From: an uncultured Lachnospiraceae bacterium
GTDB taxonomy: Bacteria; Bacillota; Clostridia; Lachnospirales; Lachnospiraceae
Reading direction: 5' to 3'
Length of the DNA stretch: 6,847 bases
Assembly: GCA_910588565.1 (NCBI GenBank)
Contig: CAJUPF010000115.1
Coordinates: forward strand, 1-6,847
In this document: in pieces, positions 6,706-6,847 of the stretch
Position numbering within the stretch: the first letter of the stretch is position 1
Layout of the letters: each line of letters opens with the position of its first letter
Notes under the pieces: generated by a model
Database searches by the model: none
Seen by the model: only the letters and a program-made list of their open reading frames with translations
What the model was told of the DNA's origin: nothing
Position numbers and translations under genes: made by a program

Positions 6706-6847
6706 ATGGATAACACTGTTTTGGAATTTGAGTGCATTGGCATGGATGACGGAAGCAAATTCCCTGTTGAATATACCGGGCGGGGGCAGGATATATCGCC
6801 GGAATTTATAATTAAGAACCTATCACCGAATGCGAAAACTCTCGCTG
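6706..6847 (+). CDS. PEBP family protein (YbhB/YbcL type), 5' part only
   Basis: The first 47 codons of a phosphatidylethanolamine-binding-protein family member; the gene runs off the window. The visible residues carry the family's N-terminal pattern: a hydrophobic FECIGMDDG, then FPVEYTGRGQDISPEF, matching the DGxxxPxxYTxxGxxxSP pattern of bacterial YbhB/YbcL proteins, and ending in a KTLA strand. Such proteins are small (about 150-180 residues) cytoplasmic or exported ligand-binding proteins of poorly known bacterial function; this one shows no signal peptide. AAGGAG at 6691-6696, 9 nt before the ATG, supports the start. It begins 81 nt after jetC on the same strand. I see neither a clear terminator nor a clear promoter in the gap, so read-through from the Wadjet operon is possible, though a functional link is not implied. 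Confidence 0.8.
   Translation, partial: MDNTVLEFECIGMDDGSKFPVEYTGRGQDISPEFIIKNLSPNAKTLA

Noticed and set aside
1..6847. CRISPR array, tRNA or rRNA gene, insertion sequence, riboswitch
   Set aside because: No regularly spaced repeats, cloverleaf, terminal inverted repeats with transposase, or recognisable riboswitch core was seen on either strand.

Overview
The window looks like chromosomal DNA from a low-to-mid-GC Firmicute, most plausibly a Lachnospiraceae-type Clostridium. The grounds are strong AGGAGG-type ribosome binding sites, ATG starts, TATAAT-type -10 boxes, and protein families typical of that group. The taxonomic call is inference; no ribosomal or other marker gene is present. All genes I can support are on the + strand.

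Layout. Positions 1-254 hold no gene that I can see: a C-rich tract at about 45-68, then a likely promoter (-10 at 189-194). Positions 255-548 encode a small nine-cysteine protein of the 'cysteine-rich small domain' type. The gap at 549-673 carries a strong extended -10 promoter and a perfect GGATACA/TGTATCC inverted repeat in the predicted leader. From 674 to 6624 there is one tightly packed operon: a DUF6194-like protein (674-1159), then jetA (1156-2571), jetB (2616-3269) and jetC (3211-6624). The first two genes overlap by 4 nt (ATGA), jetA and jetB are 44 nt apart, and jetB and jetC overlap by 59 nt. The window ends in the first 47 codons of a PEBP (YbhB/YbcL) protein that starts at 6706.

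How the genes work together. JetA (kleisin, MukF/MksF-like), JetB (MukE/MksE-like) and JetC (MukB/MksB-like SMC ATPase) are the three structural parts of a Wadjet/MksBEF condensin. In characterised Wadjet systems this loop-extruding complex recognises small circular DNA and a fourth subunit, JetD (MksG), cuts it. No JetD gene is visible on either side of jetABC here. The upstream position in the operon is taken by the translationally coupled DUF6194-like gene, and the next gene downstream is an unrelated PEBP.

The main points of interest are therefore a JetD-less Wadjet/condensin operon with an uncharacterised co-translated leader gene, a candidate operator repeated in the leader and inside that gene, and the long jetB/jetC coding overlap.
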